From contig PAQS01000040.1 in assembly GCA_002709385.1 (NCBI GenBank), positions 1 through 64,000 on the forward strand: a DNA stretch of 64,000 nt, read 5' to 3'. The translations under genes and the position numbers were made by a program. Numbering within the stretch: position 1 is the first letter of the stretch; each line of letters opens with the position of its first letter. Below, piece by piece: positions 18,291 to 27,162 of this stretch. Below the pieces are notes generated by a model. It was not told where the DNA came from. It made no database searches and saw nothing but the letters and a program-made list of their open reading frames with translations. This stretch comes from Waddliaceae bacterium. GTDB taxonomy: Bacteria > Chlamydiota > Chlamydiia > Chlamydiales > GCA-2709385.

Positions 18291-19316
18291 TTATCGAGAA
18301 GCTTCTTCCTCGTCCTCATCATCTTCATCGTCTTCAAACAAGTCTTCATCTTCCTCTTCTTCTTCATCTTCATCTGAAGGAGGAGAAGTTTTTTTCTTGT
18401 CTTTAGAAGATTTTTTCTCATCTTTAGGTGGGGCTTCTGGAACTGATCCTATTTGCTCTAAACTCAGTAATTGTTTCCATCCACCAGAGCCAAAGAGAAC
18501 TGGGAAAACTTTCCAGGTCATCCACATTAAACTTAAGCTGGCAAAAAGAATAATAGACGACATAGAAAAAACGAGAACACGGAAACGAGTGAGTGAATCT
18601 TTTGCTACAACAATAGACCAAACACGCACGTACTCACGTTCTCCCCCATGGGCACCACTTAATTGCTCTAAAGGTACAAGAAAGCGAGCTCTATGGGGAA
18701 TCACTGTCACATCATCATAATCTAAGCCTTGAACACTATTTGCTACATGGCGTTTTATCTTAGTAACAAGGTGTGAGTTAGGATCATCTAAAACACCCTG
18801 ATGCTTGATAAATACTGATGCTGTTGTTTTACCTGTTGGAGCTGCACCAGGATTCAAAATGTCTTCTTTGGGAATACTCAATTGAACGTCTGCATCGATA
18901 ATCCCATCTATTTTCCGAATTGTGCTGGCAATTTGTTCAGCTAAACCGTTTTCAAATCGAATCAACTCTTCCTTCTCAGATGGAACTAAGCTACCTGCAG
19001 TAAACAGGTTTAAAAGAGTCTGCCCGGGCTTACGAGGTAAACCATTCTGGTTTAAGATTGCCATAGCTTCTGTGGCACGAACTTGAGGTACTTGTATATC
19101 CCACAAGACTACCTTGCTTCCACCCCCACCAGTGGCTTCAGTAGCACGCATTTTACTGGCACCGATATCTTTACTGGTAAGAAAGACAACAATCTCATTT
19201 GCCTCTCGTTCTGTCAAATCGTGGACGATTGTTTGTTGTGATGCACACCCACTTAAAAAACACAGTAGTAAGATTCCTAAAAGAAATTGACTGATAGATT
19301 TACCACGATTTATCAT
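18291..19316 (-). CDS. sctJ: T3SS inner-ring lipoprotein SctJ
   Basis: YscJ/FliF family protein of the basal-body inner ring (CT559). The 341 residues start with a lipoprotein signal peptide (lipobox LSGC, Cys24), then ring-building domain 1 with REANEIVVFLTSKDIGASK, domain 2 with FENGLAEQIASTIRKIDGI and ADVQLSIPKED, and a TM helix near residues 240-265. The C-terminus is an extreme acidic tail (about 27 of the last 40 residues are Asp or Glu), which I infer to be cytoplasmic. No clear Shine-Dalgarno sequence, and only about 20 bp separate the start from an upstream terminator T run. Confidence 0.95.
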   Translation of the reverse strand: MINRGKSISQFLLGILLLCFLSGCASQQTIVHDLTEREANEIVVFLTSKDIGASKMRATEATGGGGSKVVLWDIQVPQVRATEAMAILNQNGLPRKPGQTLLNLFTAGSLVPSEKEELIRFENGLAEQIASTIRKIDGIIDADVQLSIPKEDILNPGAAPTGKTTASVFIKHQGVLDDPNSHLVTKIKRHVANSVQGLDYDDVTVIPHRARFLVPLEQLSGAHGGEREYVRVWSIVVAKDSLTRFRVLVFSMSSIILFASLSLMWMTWKVFPVLFGSGGWKQLLSLEQIGSVPEAPPKDEKKSSKDKKKTSPPSDEDEEEEEDEDLFEDDEDDEDEEEASR

Positions 19317-19337
19317 AAGATACTATTACCCGATTTC

Positions 19338-19380
19338 AAAAAAAACAGTTAGACAAACAACTTATTATTAGTTTGTCTAA
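19338..19380 (-). terminator. Intrinsic terminator upstream of sctJ
   Basis: TTAGACAAAC (19349-19358) and GTTTGTCTAA (19371-19380) form a perfect 10-bp stem with a 12-nt loop. On the minus strand the stem is followed by CTG and eight U residues. It follows the HEAT-repeat gene and precedes sctJ. Confidence 0.8.
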
Positions 19381-19445
19381 GCTCAGTTTATGATAGCGGG
19401 CTATTCCGGTTCAAGGGAAGAGTAAATTATCTTACTTAGAAAGAG

Positions 19446-20444
19446 CTATGATTCATTTTCCCATGAATTAGCAACTGTCTGCATATCAAGATGGAGGTAC
19501 TTCGGGGTTTCAGGACTTTCAATCAATGAAAGAAAATGCCTTCGCAGTGTTTCTTCCTGCAATGCTTCACACAAAAGAACTAAGTAAGGAGCTAGAGTAT
19601 CTAGTCTGCGAACTTCTTCTTTTTCTAGTTGTTTCAAAGCAAGTTCAGCTGTTTTAGGATTTAAAGGAAAGCGGCTTAATGCAAGAGCGGCCCATTCATT
19701 ATCATTGCCTAAAGGTTGACTTTGTAAACGTGTTTGCAAAAACTCTTCAGCGGAGTCGCCTATTTCTAGAAGAGCTTTGGTTGCAGTGGATTCCATGGCA
19801 AAGTCATCAGATCCTAAGCTTTCAAATAAATGAGGAATAGCATCTGCATGCTTCATTTTTCCAAGACAACGTGCTGCATTCTGAGGTGCAGTACCGTATC
19901 CTGGAGAAAGAGGGTCTTGAAAACGTTCAGAACGAAGTAGATCAGCAAGAAGAGGAATGATCATTGGACCTTGTTCGATTAATGCCAAGATCTCTTTTTC
20001 GGGTTCTTCTTCTTCAGATAAAATAAGATCGGCAATAAGTTTAGGAACAAAAGATCCTTCATCATTGTTTTCATATAAATTACGTAGCTGTTTGTAAAGC
20101 TCACGACCACGTGTTACTTGTTCTGTTTCCCAGCTAGAGAAGTAGTTTGCAGCTAAATTTTCACCATGATCTTTTTCAATTGCAGCAAGATATCTAATGC
20201 GGTCAGTTGTGATATCAGGCGCAACACCTTTGCCACCCTTTTCATAGTATTCGATCATGTGAGGGAAGCTGCCCCCGAAATGAATATCACGATGAAGGAG
20301 TATTTGACAGTCAACAGTATCGGAAATAGGGAAGTCGCAATAAAGGTCATCTTCACTGACTTCTTCTTCTATACGTTGATGTGCTTTATACTCTTCTTCT
20401 ACTTCTTTAAGAAGGTCTTCAAAACTTTTAGGTTCGTAACTCAT
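19446..20444 (-). CDS. HEAT/PBS-repeat protein
   Basis: The 332-residue soluble protein has several HEAT-like repeats in the second half (for example AARCLGKMKHADAIPHLFES and STATKALLEIGDSAEEFLQ, about residues 215-275). The N-terminal part begins MSYEPKSFEDLLKEVEEEY and is acidic. Start ATG 20444 is preceded by AAGGAAG and overlaps the lipA 3' end by 17 bp; a longer upstream reading would run inside lipA and is rejected. Probably a protein-interaction scaffold. It lies between lipA and sctJ, which I recall as neighbours in C. trachomatis, so it looks like an insertion into that order. Confidence 0.8.
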   Translation of the reverse strand: MSYEPKSFEDLLKEVEEEYKAHQRIEEEVSEDDLYCDFPISDTVDCQILLHRDIHFGGSFPHMIEYYEKGGKGVAPDITTDRIRYLAAIEKDHGENLAANYFSSWETEQVTRGRELYKQLRNLYENNDEGSFVPKLIADLILSEEEEPEKEILALIEQGPMIIPLLADLLRSERFQDPLSPGYGTAPQNAARCLGKMKHADAIPHLFESLGSDDFAMESTATKALLEIGDSAEEFLQTRLQSQPLGNDNEWAALALSRFPLNPKTAELALKQLEKEEVRRLDTLAPYLVLLCEALQEETLRRHFLSLIESPETPKYLHLDMQTVANSWENES

Positions 20445-21426
20445 GGCTTCCTTGCCGATTATGGAGTTTTTCTTGGATTTCTTTATGTACTTGATCTGCA
20501 TTATAGCTTGAACGTACAAGCGGACCGCAGTACATGTGCAAAATACCCTTGGAGCGACCATATTGAGCATAAGCTTCAAACTGGTCTGGGTGGATAAATG
20601 CTTTGACTGGAAGTTTATTTTTACGAGGCTGGAGATATTGGCCTATTGTTACAATATCACAACCGGCCTTCTTTAAGTCTTCTATCGTTTCTTCTACTTG
20701 CTCTTCTGTTTCACCTAGGCCCAGCATGATTCCTGATTTAACTAAAGGTCGTTTAGGAAACGCGTTTGCAAAATTGAGAAACTGTAATGTTCGTTCATAG
20801 GTAGCTTTGTGGCGAACTCGTGGGGTAAGTTCTCGAACAGTTTCGATATTATAGTTAAAGATATCTGGGCAGGCATCTAAAACAGTTGACCATGCATCAA
20901 TGTTTCCAGCGAAGTCGGAAGTCAGAATTTCCACGGTTACACCAGGGCATTGTCTGCGGACTTCTTGAATAATATTAGCAATCTGTGATGCTCCACCATC
21001 ACTCAGGTCATCCCTAGCTACCATTGTGATCACGACGTGTTTGAGTCCTAACTCAATCACAGATTCAGCAATAGCATTTGGTTCATTGGGATCTAAAGGA
21101 GGAGGGGCTTTAGACCAGTCTACATCACAAAAGCCACAAGCTCGTGTACATTGATATCCTAAAGCAAGAAAGGTAGCTGTTTTCTTAGAGAAACATTCTG
21201 TAAGGTTAGGGCAGCGCGCTTCTTCACAGACAGTAAAAAGGCGCTTTTTCCTCATAAGCATTGTCGTTTCAGCTTGGCTTTTTCCTTTTGGCAGTTTTCG
21301 GTGTAACCAAGAAGGAAAGCGGCCGGGAGCAACAGCTTTGCTTTCTCTTTTTTCTTCAGGATTATTTGGTAATCGATTGCGTTTGGCTACTCGAGGGCGA
21401 GTGTCAAACATCTCTGATGTTTTCAT
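20428..21426 (-). CDS. lipA: Lipoyl synthase
   Basis: Radical SAM enzyme that inserts two sulfurs into octanoyl chains on E2 and GcvH proteins. The 332-residue protein shows the auxiliary cluster motif C-x4-C-x5-C (CEEARCPNLTEC) and the radical SAM motif CTRACGFC, both needed for activity, plus IGQYLQPRKNKLPV near the C-terminus. The N-terminal about 40 residues are basic and variable. Starts 1 bp after the lpdA stop: the lpdA-lipA pair matches CT557-CT558. Confidence 0.96.
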   Translation of the reverse strand: MKTSEMFDTRPRVAKRNRLPNNPEEKRESKAVAPGRFPSWLHRKLPKGKSQAETTMLMRKKRLFTVCEEARCPNLTECFSKKTATFLALGYQCTRACGFCDVDWSKAPPPLDPNEPNAIAESVIELGLKHVVITMVARDDLSDGGASQIANIIQEVRRQCPGVTVEILTSDFAGNIDAWSTVLDACPDIFNYNIETVRELTPRVRHKATYERTLQFLNFANAFPKRPLVKSGIMLGLGETEEQVEETIEDLKKAGCDIVTIGQYLQPRKNKLPVKAFIHPDQFEAYAQYGRSKGILHMYCGPLVRSSYNADQVHKEIQEKLHNRQGSHELRT

Positions 21427-21427
21427 G

Positions 21428-22858
21428 CTACTTCACCGCTCCTGCTCTTGGCTTACGCTGTCTTTTTGGAGGAAGATGAACAGGGCTTCCCAAGGCTCCA
21501 TGAGCTGCTTCCATCCAAGCCTCAGCGATAGTAGGGTGTGCATGAATCGTTTCAGCAATACACTCTACTGTAAGTTCATTTGCGATTGCTGTGGCCATTT
21601 GAGCAATAAGAGTACCTGCTTCGTAACCGACAACTTGAGCTCCTAAAATCTGACCTGTTTTTTCATCAATAACGATTTGTGCAAAGCCTTCGGAGTGGTC
21701 TGCTGCTTGTGATTTTCCTAAAGCATTGAAAGGAAATTGTCCGGTAATCGCAGAATAACCTTTTTCAATAGCTTGCTCTAAGGTCATTCCCACAGAAGCA
21801 ATTTCTGGATCGGTAAAAATGACAGCTGGAACAGAGTGGTAACGTGCTTTAACATCATGACCCAGTATATGTTCAGCAGCAATCAAGCCTTGATAAGAAG
21901 CTACATGAGCAAGAAGAGCTTTTCCAGAAACATCTCCAATTGCGTAAATATTGGGAACAGACGTTTGTAATTTATCGTTTACTGGAATAAAGCCCATGCG
22001 ATCCGTTGCAATGGCAACACGATCTAAGCCAATCTTGTCCGTATTGATTGTTCGTCCAACGGAAACAAGAGACATATCAGCAGAAATCGTATCACCACCT
22101 TCAAGATGAACGACAATGCCTTTTTTCTTTGTATCGATGCTCTGCACTTTTACACCTGTACGAATATCTATATTCTTTTCGGTGAATGCATCGTGAAGAG
22201 CTTTTGCCATGGCAGCTGCTTCATTAGGAATAATCGAGTGCAAAGCTTCTAAGATAATTACTTGAACACCAAGCTCAGAAAAAATGGATGCAAATTCACA
22301 ACCAATATACCCAGCCCCGATAATTACAAGTGTTTTTGGGAGTTGAGTAATTTCTAATATAGAAGTTGAGCTATGAATTTTTTCGTAGTCGAAAGGAAAA
22401 GCCGGAATATTTTTAGGTTCTGAGCCTGTTGCAATAATAATTTCTTTGCATTCAATAGAATAGTTTTCTTTTCCGCGAACTTTTACTTCATTGGGGCTAA
22501 CAATTTCTCCGAAGCCTTCAATTGCTGTAATTTTGTTGCTCTTGATGAGTTGCTGTAAACCCGAACGTATTTTTCCTACTACAGTGTCTTTTCTATCGAC
22601 CATCTTTTGATATTCAAAAGATACTGTACCCGTATGGATACCAAATTTTTCAGCTTTACGAACCGTTTGTAGTACTTCAGCACCAGCAATTAGGGTTTTT
22701 GTAGGAATACAACCTCGGTTAAGGCAGGTTCCACCAAATAGATTGGCTTCTACCAGAGCAACTTTTTTCCCTCCTTGGGCCAATTTAATTGCTGCAGGAT
22801 AGCCACCTGGACCAGCTCCTAGCACTACTACATCAAATGTTTCTTTCTTTGTTGTCAT
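21428..22858 (-). CDS. lpdA: Dihydrolipoyl dehydrogenase (E3)
   Basis: FAD-dependent oxidoreductase that reoxidises lipoamide in 2-oxo-acid dehydrogenase complexes. The 476-residue protein has the N-terminal Rossmann motif VLGAGPGGYPAAIKLA, the redox-active disulfide GGTCLNRGCIPTK, a second NAD-binding motif VIIGAGYIGCEFASI, and the C-terminal His-Glu pair in HAHPTIAEAW. ATG 22858 is preferred over the in-frame GTG at 22876; GGAG lies about 10 bp upstream. A Lys/Arg-rich tail ends the protein. Operon with lipA downstream and the 56-codon membrane gene upstream. Confidence 0.96.
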   Translation of the reverse strand: MTTKKETFDVVVLGAGPGGYPAAIKLAQGGKKVALVEANLFGGTCLNRGCIPTKTLIAGAEVLQTVRKAEKFGIHTGTVSFEYQKMVDRKDTVVGKIRSGLQQLIKSNKITAIEGFGEIVSPNEVKVRGKENYSIECKEIIIATGSEPKNIPAFPFDYEKIHSSTSILEITQLPKTLVIIGAGYIGCEFASIFSELGVQVIILEALHSIIPNEAAAMAKALHDAFTEKNIDIRTGVKVQSIDTKKKGIVVHLEGGDTISADMSLVSVGRTINTDKIGLDRVAIATDRMGFIPVNDKLQTSVPNIYAIGDVSGKALLAHVASYQGLIAAEHILGHDVKARYHSVPAVIFTDPEIASVGMTLEQAIEKGYSAITGQFPFNALGKSQAADHSEGFAQIVIDEKTGQILGAQVVGYEAGTLIAQMATAIANELTVECIAETIHAHPTIAEAWMEAAHGALGSPVHLPPKRQRKPRAGAVK

Positions 22859-22876
22859 TTCCAAGGCTCCAATCAC

Positions 22877-23047
22877 TTAATTCACTACTTGCTGTATTCC
22901 GCGCATCAAAAAGAAGGAAAAAATTATTAGTCCAGATGCTAAGAAGGCAAAAGATAGGGGATCATCATAACGGCGGTAGATCGAAAAGACGAGAAGATAA
23001 TTAGCAAAAAGAAATAAAAATTTTGATACCCGAGGATTTCGAAACAT
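22877..23047 (-). CDS. Small membrane protein, 56 residues
   Basis: A short ORF begins MFRNPRVSKFLFLFANYLLV and ends RGIQQVVN. It has two hydrophobic helices (about 9-23 and 31-48) joined by a charged turn (IYRRYDDP). AGGA lies just before the ATG. The TAA stop ends one base before the possible GTG of lpdA and 18 bp before the lpdA ATG, so it appears to be the first gene of the lpdA-lipA operon. No family recognised. Coding status rests on composition, ribosome-binding site and tight packing. Confidence 0.55.
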   Translation of the reverse strand: MFRNPRVSKFLFLFANYLLVFSIYRRYDDPLSFAFLASGLIIFSFFLMRGIQQVVN

Positions 23048-23339
23048 TTCCTGCCAACCTATCTAAACACTTCTTTGCATTTAATAGTTAATTATATAGG
23101 TCATGGAGATTTAGAGCAATTTAGGCATTGAATAGTTTAGAGATCTAAGAGTTATATAAACAATTATTTTTTTATGTCTCATGAGAGGATCAAAGACCGA
23201 ATTAAAGCCAATACAAAGAGGCTTTCCATTTTCTTCTAGTCTTTCTTACTCTCATAGGCTATAAAAATGGGTTAATGAGTAATATGCTTAGCATAGTTAA
23301 GTTGGCTAGGAGATAATCATCTGCCTTCCGCTTTATTTT

Positions 23340-23870
23340 ATGAACCTTAACACGCCGCTTAGTATGATGACAGCAACAGTCAGCACAAAATTATGTTGGA
23401 ACTGCGAGGCCTCACTCAATGCAGAGTCATTGAAATGTCCTTATTGTGGAGTAGAACTTGATGCAGAAGATTCTACTTCTGAAGCTTCTGAAGACGAGGA
23501 ATTGCTCCAAGCTCCATATAAGCTCGTTAAGGCAAAGCAAGTAGAGACGCCGTCCGTAACATCTATCGAAGATTTGCCTGATATAGATAAGTATCGAGTA
23601 AGTGATGAAGAATGGGAACAAGCACAGAAAAATCAGTTAGGTGAGGAAACGGTACCAAGGCCCAGCGATCATGTGCGTGATACACTTGTGCCGCTTTCAT
23701 TACTACTTGCAGGTTCTGTTTTTTTTCTGTTCGGACTCATGGTTCTCCTTTTTGCAAAAGATGGGGCTTTAGTTTTGGAGTGGAATGGAGATTATTGGTT
23801 TTACTATCTCTTTGCTTCTCTACCCATGTTGTATTTTGGATGGAAGTCTCTGCAAGATTTAGGCGATTAA
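23340..23870 (+). CDS. Zinc-ribbon membrane protein
   Basis: The 176-residue protein has an N-terminal zinc ribbon (CWNCEASLNAESLKCPYCG, two CxxC pairs at about 19-36), an acidic linker (about 37-95) and two C-terminal membrane helices (about 120-142 and 150-168). Zinc-ribbon proteins of this layout are common in chlamydiae, but I cannot name the function. No strong Shine-Dalgarno sequence precedes ATG 23340; internal ATGs at codons 9 and 10 are alternatives and would keep the zinc ribbon. Convergent with secA, with a shared terminator between. Confidence 0.7.
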   Translation: MNLNTPLSMMTATVSTKLCWNCEASLNAESLKCPYCGVELDAEDSTSEASEDEELLQAPYKLVKAKQVETPSVTSIEDLPDIDKYRVSDEEWEQAQKNQLGEETVPRPSDHVRDTLVPLSLLLAGSVFFLFGLMVLLFAKDGALVLEWNGDYWFYYLFASLPMLYFGWKSLQDLGD

Positions 23871-23904
23871 AAAAACTTCCGGCTCTATTGAGCCAGAAGT
23901 TTTT
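23871..23904. terminator. Bidirectional terminator between zinc-ribbon gene and secA
   Basis: AAAAACTTC-C-GGCTC and GAGCC-A-GAAGTTTTT pair around TATT with one internal mismatch. A and T runs on both flanks let it act for both convergent genes. Confidence 0.85.
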
Positions 23905-23917
23905 ATATAGGGAGTGT

Positions 23918-26900
23918 TTATTCCTCTCCTTCTTCTAATTGAATTCCACAGCATTTTTTATATTTCAAACCGCTTCCACAAGGACAAGTATCATTCCTTT
24001 TTACGCGTGGACCTACAGTTACAGGCTGGGGTTTCTGCTTTTCTTTTGGAGTCTCTTCGACTTTTTCTTCCGAAGGGTCTATGTCATCTACCAAAGAACG
24101 GCTTCGTTCCATTTGTAGCTGTGCCAATAGTTGATTGATATAAGCTCGATCAGCTCTCACAACACGGAATTTAAAGAGGTTTGTTGCGATTTCTTTTTTT
24201 AGCTTGAAACCAAGCTCATCGAATAAACGGAACCCTTCATGTTTAAATTCTTGCAGAGGATCTTTTTGTGCTACAGCTCGAAGATGTACTTCAGAACGTA
24301 AATGATCCATTGAAAGAAGATGTTCTTGCCATTGTTCATCTAAACTATGTAGCATCAGATTACGAGCTGCACCTTTAACAGGATCGTGAGTCTCGTTATC
24401 TGATCCACCATCTTCACGTATTTTAGCATATTCTTGTTGGATATGGTCTTGAAAGGCTTCTCTTACGCGGTCAATAGCTTTTTGCTCGAGTTCTTCGATT
24501 GTAGAATGGTCATCATCAAAAAAACCTTCTTCGAAAGAAACTGGAAATGCATGCATGAGGCACTGACGATAGCCTTCATGATCCCATTGCTCTTCATAAG
24601 CGCGACTTTTAAAGTATTGGGATGCTTCTAATTGACAGACTTCTGCAATAATATCATCTGCAATTCCTAAGATATCGTCTTCATGCAAAATTTCATTGCG
24701 GAATGAATAAATAGCATGACGTTGATGATTCATAACATCGTCATATTCAAGAGTATGTTTACGAATAGTATGGTTGCGTTGCTCAATACGTTTTTGCGCA
24801 GTCTCAATAGATTTATTCAAGATTCCTGCTGATATGGGTTCGCCTTCAGGTGGACGAAAACGCTGTAGCATACTTGTGAGTTTAGGGGAGGCAAATAAAC
24901 GCATCAAACTATCTTCGAAAGAAACGTAAAATTTTGACCCTCCGGGGTCGCCCTGACGGGCACAACGCCCTCTTAACTGTCTATCAATACGTCTACTTTG
25001 GTGACGTGTTGTTCCTATCACGTGAAGACCACCAAGTTCGGAAATACCTTTTCCTAACTTAATATCAGTCCCTCGTCCTGCCATATTAGTAGCAATTGTA
25101 ATAGCAGAATTTTGCCCTGCTTGAGCGATAATTTCGGCTTCTCGCTCGTGGTTTTTTGCGTTTAGTACGGTGTGAGGAAGTTTATTCGTACGGAAAATTC
25201 GTGATAGTTTCTCAGAAACTTCAACGGACTCTGTACCGATTAATATAGGGCGTCCTTGTTTTGAAATTTCAGTGACTTCTTTGAGGATCGCATGATACTT
25301 CTCTCTTTCAGTCATGTAAATTTCATCATTAGCATCTTTACGCGCGCAAGGATTGTGTGTCGGTATTTCAAGAACTTGAAGTTTGTATATTTCAGCAAAC
25401 TCACCAGCTTCTGTCATAGCAGTTCCCGTCATGCCAGCAAGCTTGTCGTACATACGGAAAAAATTTTGAAGAGTAATTGTAGCGTAAGTTTGTGTTTCTT
25501 TTTGAATCGCAACACCTTCTTTCGCTTCAATCGCTTGATGCAAGCCATCGGAAAAACGGCGGCCAGGTTGAGGGCGACCAGTGTTTTCATCAATGATGAC
25601 GATTTTTTCATCTTGAACGATGTAATCAACATCATTTTCCATTAAGAGGTGAGCTCTAAATAACTGACGAATATCGTGAGCTCGTTCTTTACGGAGCTCA
25701 TCAAGCTCTTGAATTTTAAGCTTTGCTTGCATTTTTTCATCAGAACTCAATTCTGGGTTCTGGTCGATATTCATGTATTCATCACTGATATCTAACATGA
25801 CAAAGTCTTGACTAGCATCCCTATCAGGGTTGCAGTCTGACCACAAATTCATTCCTTTGTCAGTTAACTCGTACTCATTGGCTTTTTCATTAACGACAAT
25901 ATAAAGCTCTGACAACGCATCAGCTTTTTCTTGTTTATTTTGGTCGCCATAATAATATAAATCCCATTCATCTATACCAGCGCGTAAATCGGGGTCTTCA
26001 AGCGCACGCTTAAGAATTCTGTTTTGTGGTGTTCCTTTTGAAACGAGCCACAACTGCTGTAATGCTTTTCTTACTTGTGCTTCTTGATCTTTATCTAATG
26101 AAATCGCATTTTCTTGACGCTCTTGAAAGTAACCAGCACTCAAAATTATTTTACGAGAATCACTAGCAATCTTATTACAATAATCTCTCTGTTTCTTTAC
26201 GAGAGTTGAAACAGGGGTTTTTAGTTCATTATATAGTTGCTTGCTATTAGGGACAGGACCAGAAATAATCAAAGGAGTCCGTGCTTCATCAATTAGAATC
26301 GAATCGATTTCATCGACAATGGCAAAATAGTGGCCACGTTGAACCTGCTCTTCAGCGCGTAAAGCCATCGAATTATCACGAAGGTAATCAAAGCCGAACT
26401 CTGAAGAAGTCCCATAAACAACGTCGCATGCGTAAACATCTTTGCGCTCTCTAGGGTCGATATCATTTGTTAGAGCACCGGTAGTGAGTCCCATCCAACG
26501 AAGAACACAACCTACCCATTCACAGTCACGTTTAGCTAAATAGTCATTCACAGTGACAAGGTGTACGCTTTTTCCTGTGAGAGCATTGAGATAAAGCGGC
26601 ATTACAGCTGTAAGTGTTTTTCCTTCACCTGTTTGCATTTCAGCGATAGACGCATGATGCATAGCAATTGCACCAATGATCTGCACATCGTAAGGAACCA
26701 TATCCCATTGCTGCTCGTAACCAGATACGTGTACCTCTGCTCCAACAAGTCGACGACAACAATTCTTTACAGCACCATAAGCTTCGGGGAGTAGTTGATC
26801 TACTGTCTCACCATTGCTAATACGTTGCCGAAATTCGTTTGTCTTCGCTTTGAGTTCTTCATCAGATAAAGACTTATACTCTTCATCCCAACGATTCACT

Positions 26901-26977
26901 TCATTCACGATCGAACGAAATTTTTTCACTTGCCGACTCTGTGCCGTTCCAAATAGACGCTTCAGTAGACCAAACAT
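23918..26977 (-). CDS. secA: Preprotein translocase ATPase SecA
   Basis: Motor ATPase that pushes preproteins through SecYEG. The 1019-residue protein is longer than E. coli SecA (901), as I recall for chlamydiae. It shows Walker A MQTGEGKTLTA (about 103-113), DEAD-like IVDEIDSILIDEARTPLI, the second ATPase motifs ATNMAGRGTDIKLG and RQLRGRCARQGDPG, and the C-terminal SEC-C zinc motif CPCGSGLKYKKCCG. An extra charged segment of about 150 residues (around 250-430) lies between the DEAD motif and the preprotein cross-linking domain. Upstream faces the nuclease gene divergently. Confidence 0.97.
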   Translation of the reverse strand: MFGLLKRLFGTAQSRQVKKFRSIVNEVNRWDEEYKSLSDEELKAKTNEFRQRISNGETVDQLLPEAYGAVKNCCRRLVGAEVHVSGYEQQWDMVPYDVQIIGAIAMHHASIAEMQTGEGKTLTAVMPLYLNALTGKSVHLVTVNDYLAKRDCEWVGCVLRWMGLTTGALTNDIDPRERKDVYACDVVYGTSSEFGFDYLRDNSMALRAEEQVQRGHYFAIVDEIDSILIDEARTPLIISGPVPNSKQLYNELKTPVSTLVKKQRDYCNKIASDSRKIILSAGYFQERQENAISLDKDQEAQVRKALQQLWLVSKGTPQNRILKRALEDPDLRAGIDEWDLYYYGDQNKQEKADALSELYIVVNEKANEYELTDKGMNLWSDCNPDRDASQDFVMLDISDEYMNIDQNPELSSDEKMQAKLKIQELDELRKERAHDIRQLFRAHLLMENDVDYIVQDEKIVIIDENTGRPQPGRRFSDGLHQAIEAKEGVAIQKETQTYATITLQNFFRMYDKLAGMTGTAMTEAGEFAEIYKLQVLEIPTHNPCARKDANDEIYMTEREKYHAILKEVTEISKQGRPILIGTESVEVSEKLSRIFRTNKLPHTVLNAKNHEREAEIIAQAGQNSAITIATNMAGRGTDIKLGKGISELGGLHVIGTTRHQSRRIDRQLRGRCARQGDPGGSKFYVSFEDSLMRLFASPKLTSMLQRFRPPEGEPISAGILNKSIETAQKRIEQRNHTIRKHTLEYDDVMNHQRHAIYSFRNEILHEDDILGIADDIIAEVCQLEASQYFKSRAYEEQWDHEGYRQCLMHAFPVSFEEGFFDDDHSTIEELEQKAIDRVREAFQDHIQQEYAKIREDGGSDNETHDPVKGAARNLMLHSLDEQWQEHLLSMDHLRSEVHLRAVAQKDPLQEFKHEGFRLFDELGFKLKKEIATNLFKFRVVRADRAYINQLLAQLQMERSRSLVDDIDPSEEKVEETPKEKQKPQPVTVGPRVKRNDTCPCGSGLKYKKCCGIQLEEGEE

Positions 26978-27162
26978 GGAGATTAAATATTCCCTTCGAT
27001 TATAAAGTTAGCTTCTACAGCCTAAGAAAGCAGGCTTCTTAGGCAAACTAATGGTTCAGGTTCTTTCCATAATAGCAGACACCGGCTTAAAGTGCTCAAT
27101 TTACTTGAGCTAAGCATTTGCTTATGGAAAATTGATTAACTACTTAACGCGCAGTAGGTTTT

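Noticed and set aside
20445-20579. Longer N-terminus for the HEAT-repeat protein
   Set aside because: The extension lies inside lipA, has no ribosome-binding site, and its composition is unlike the rest; ATG 20444 with AAGGAAG is better.
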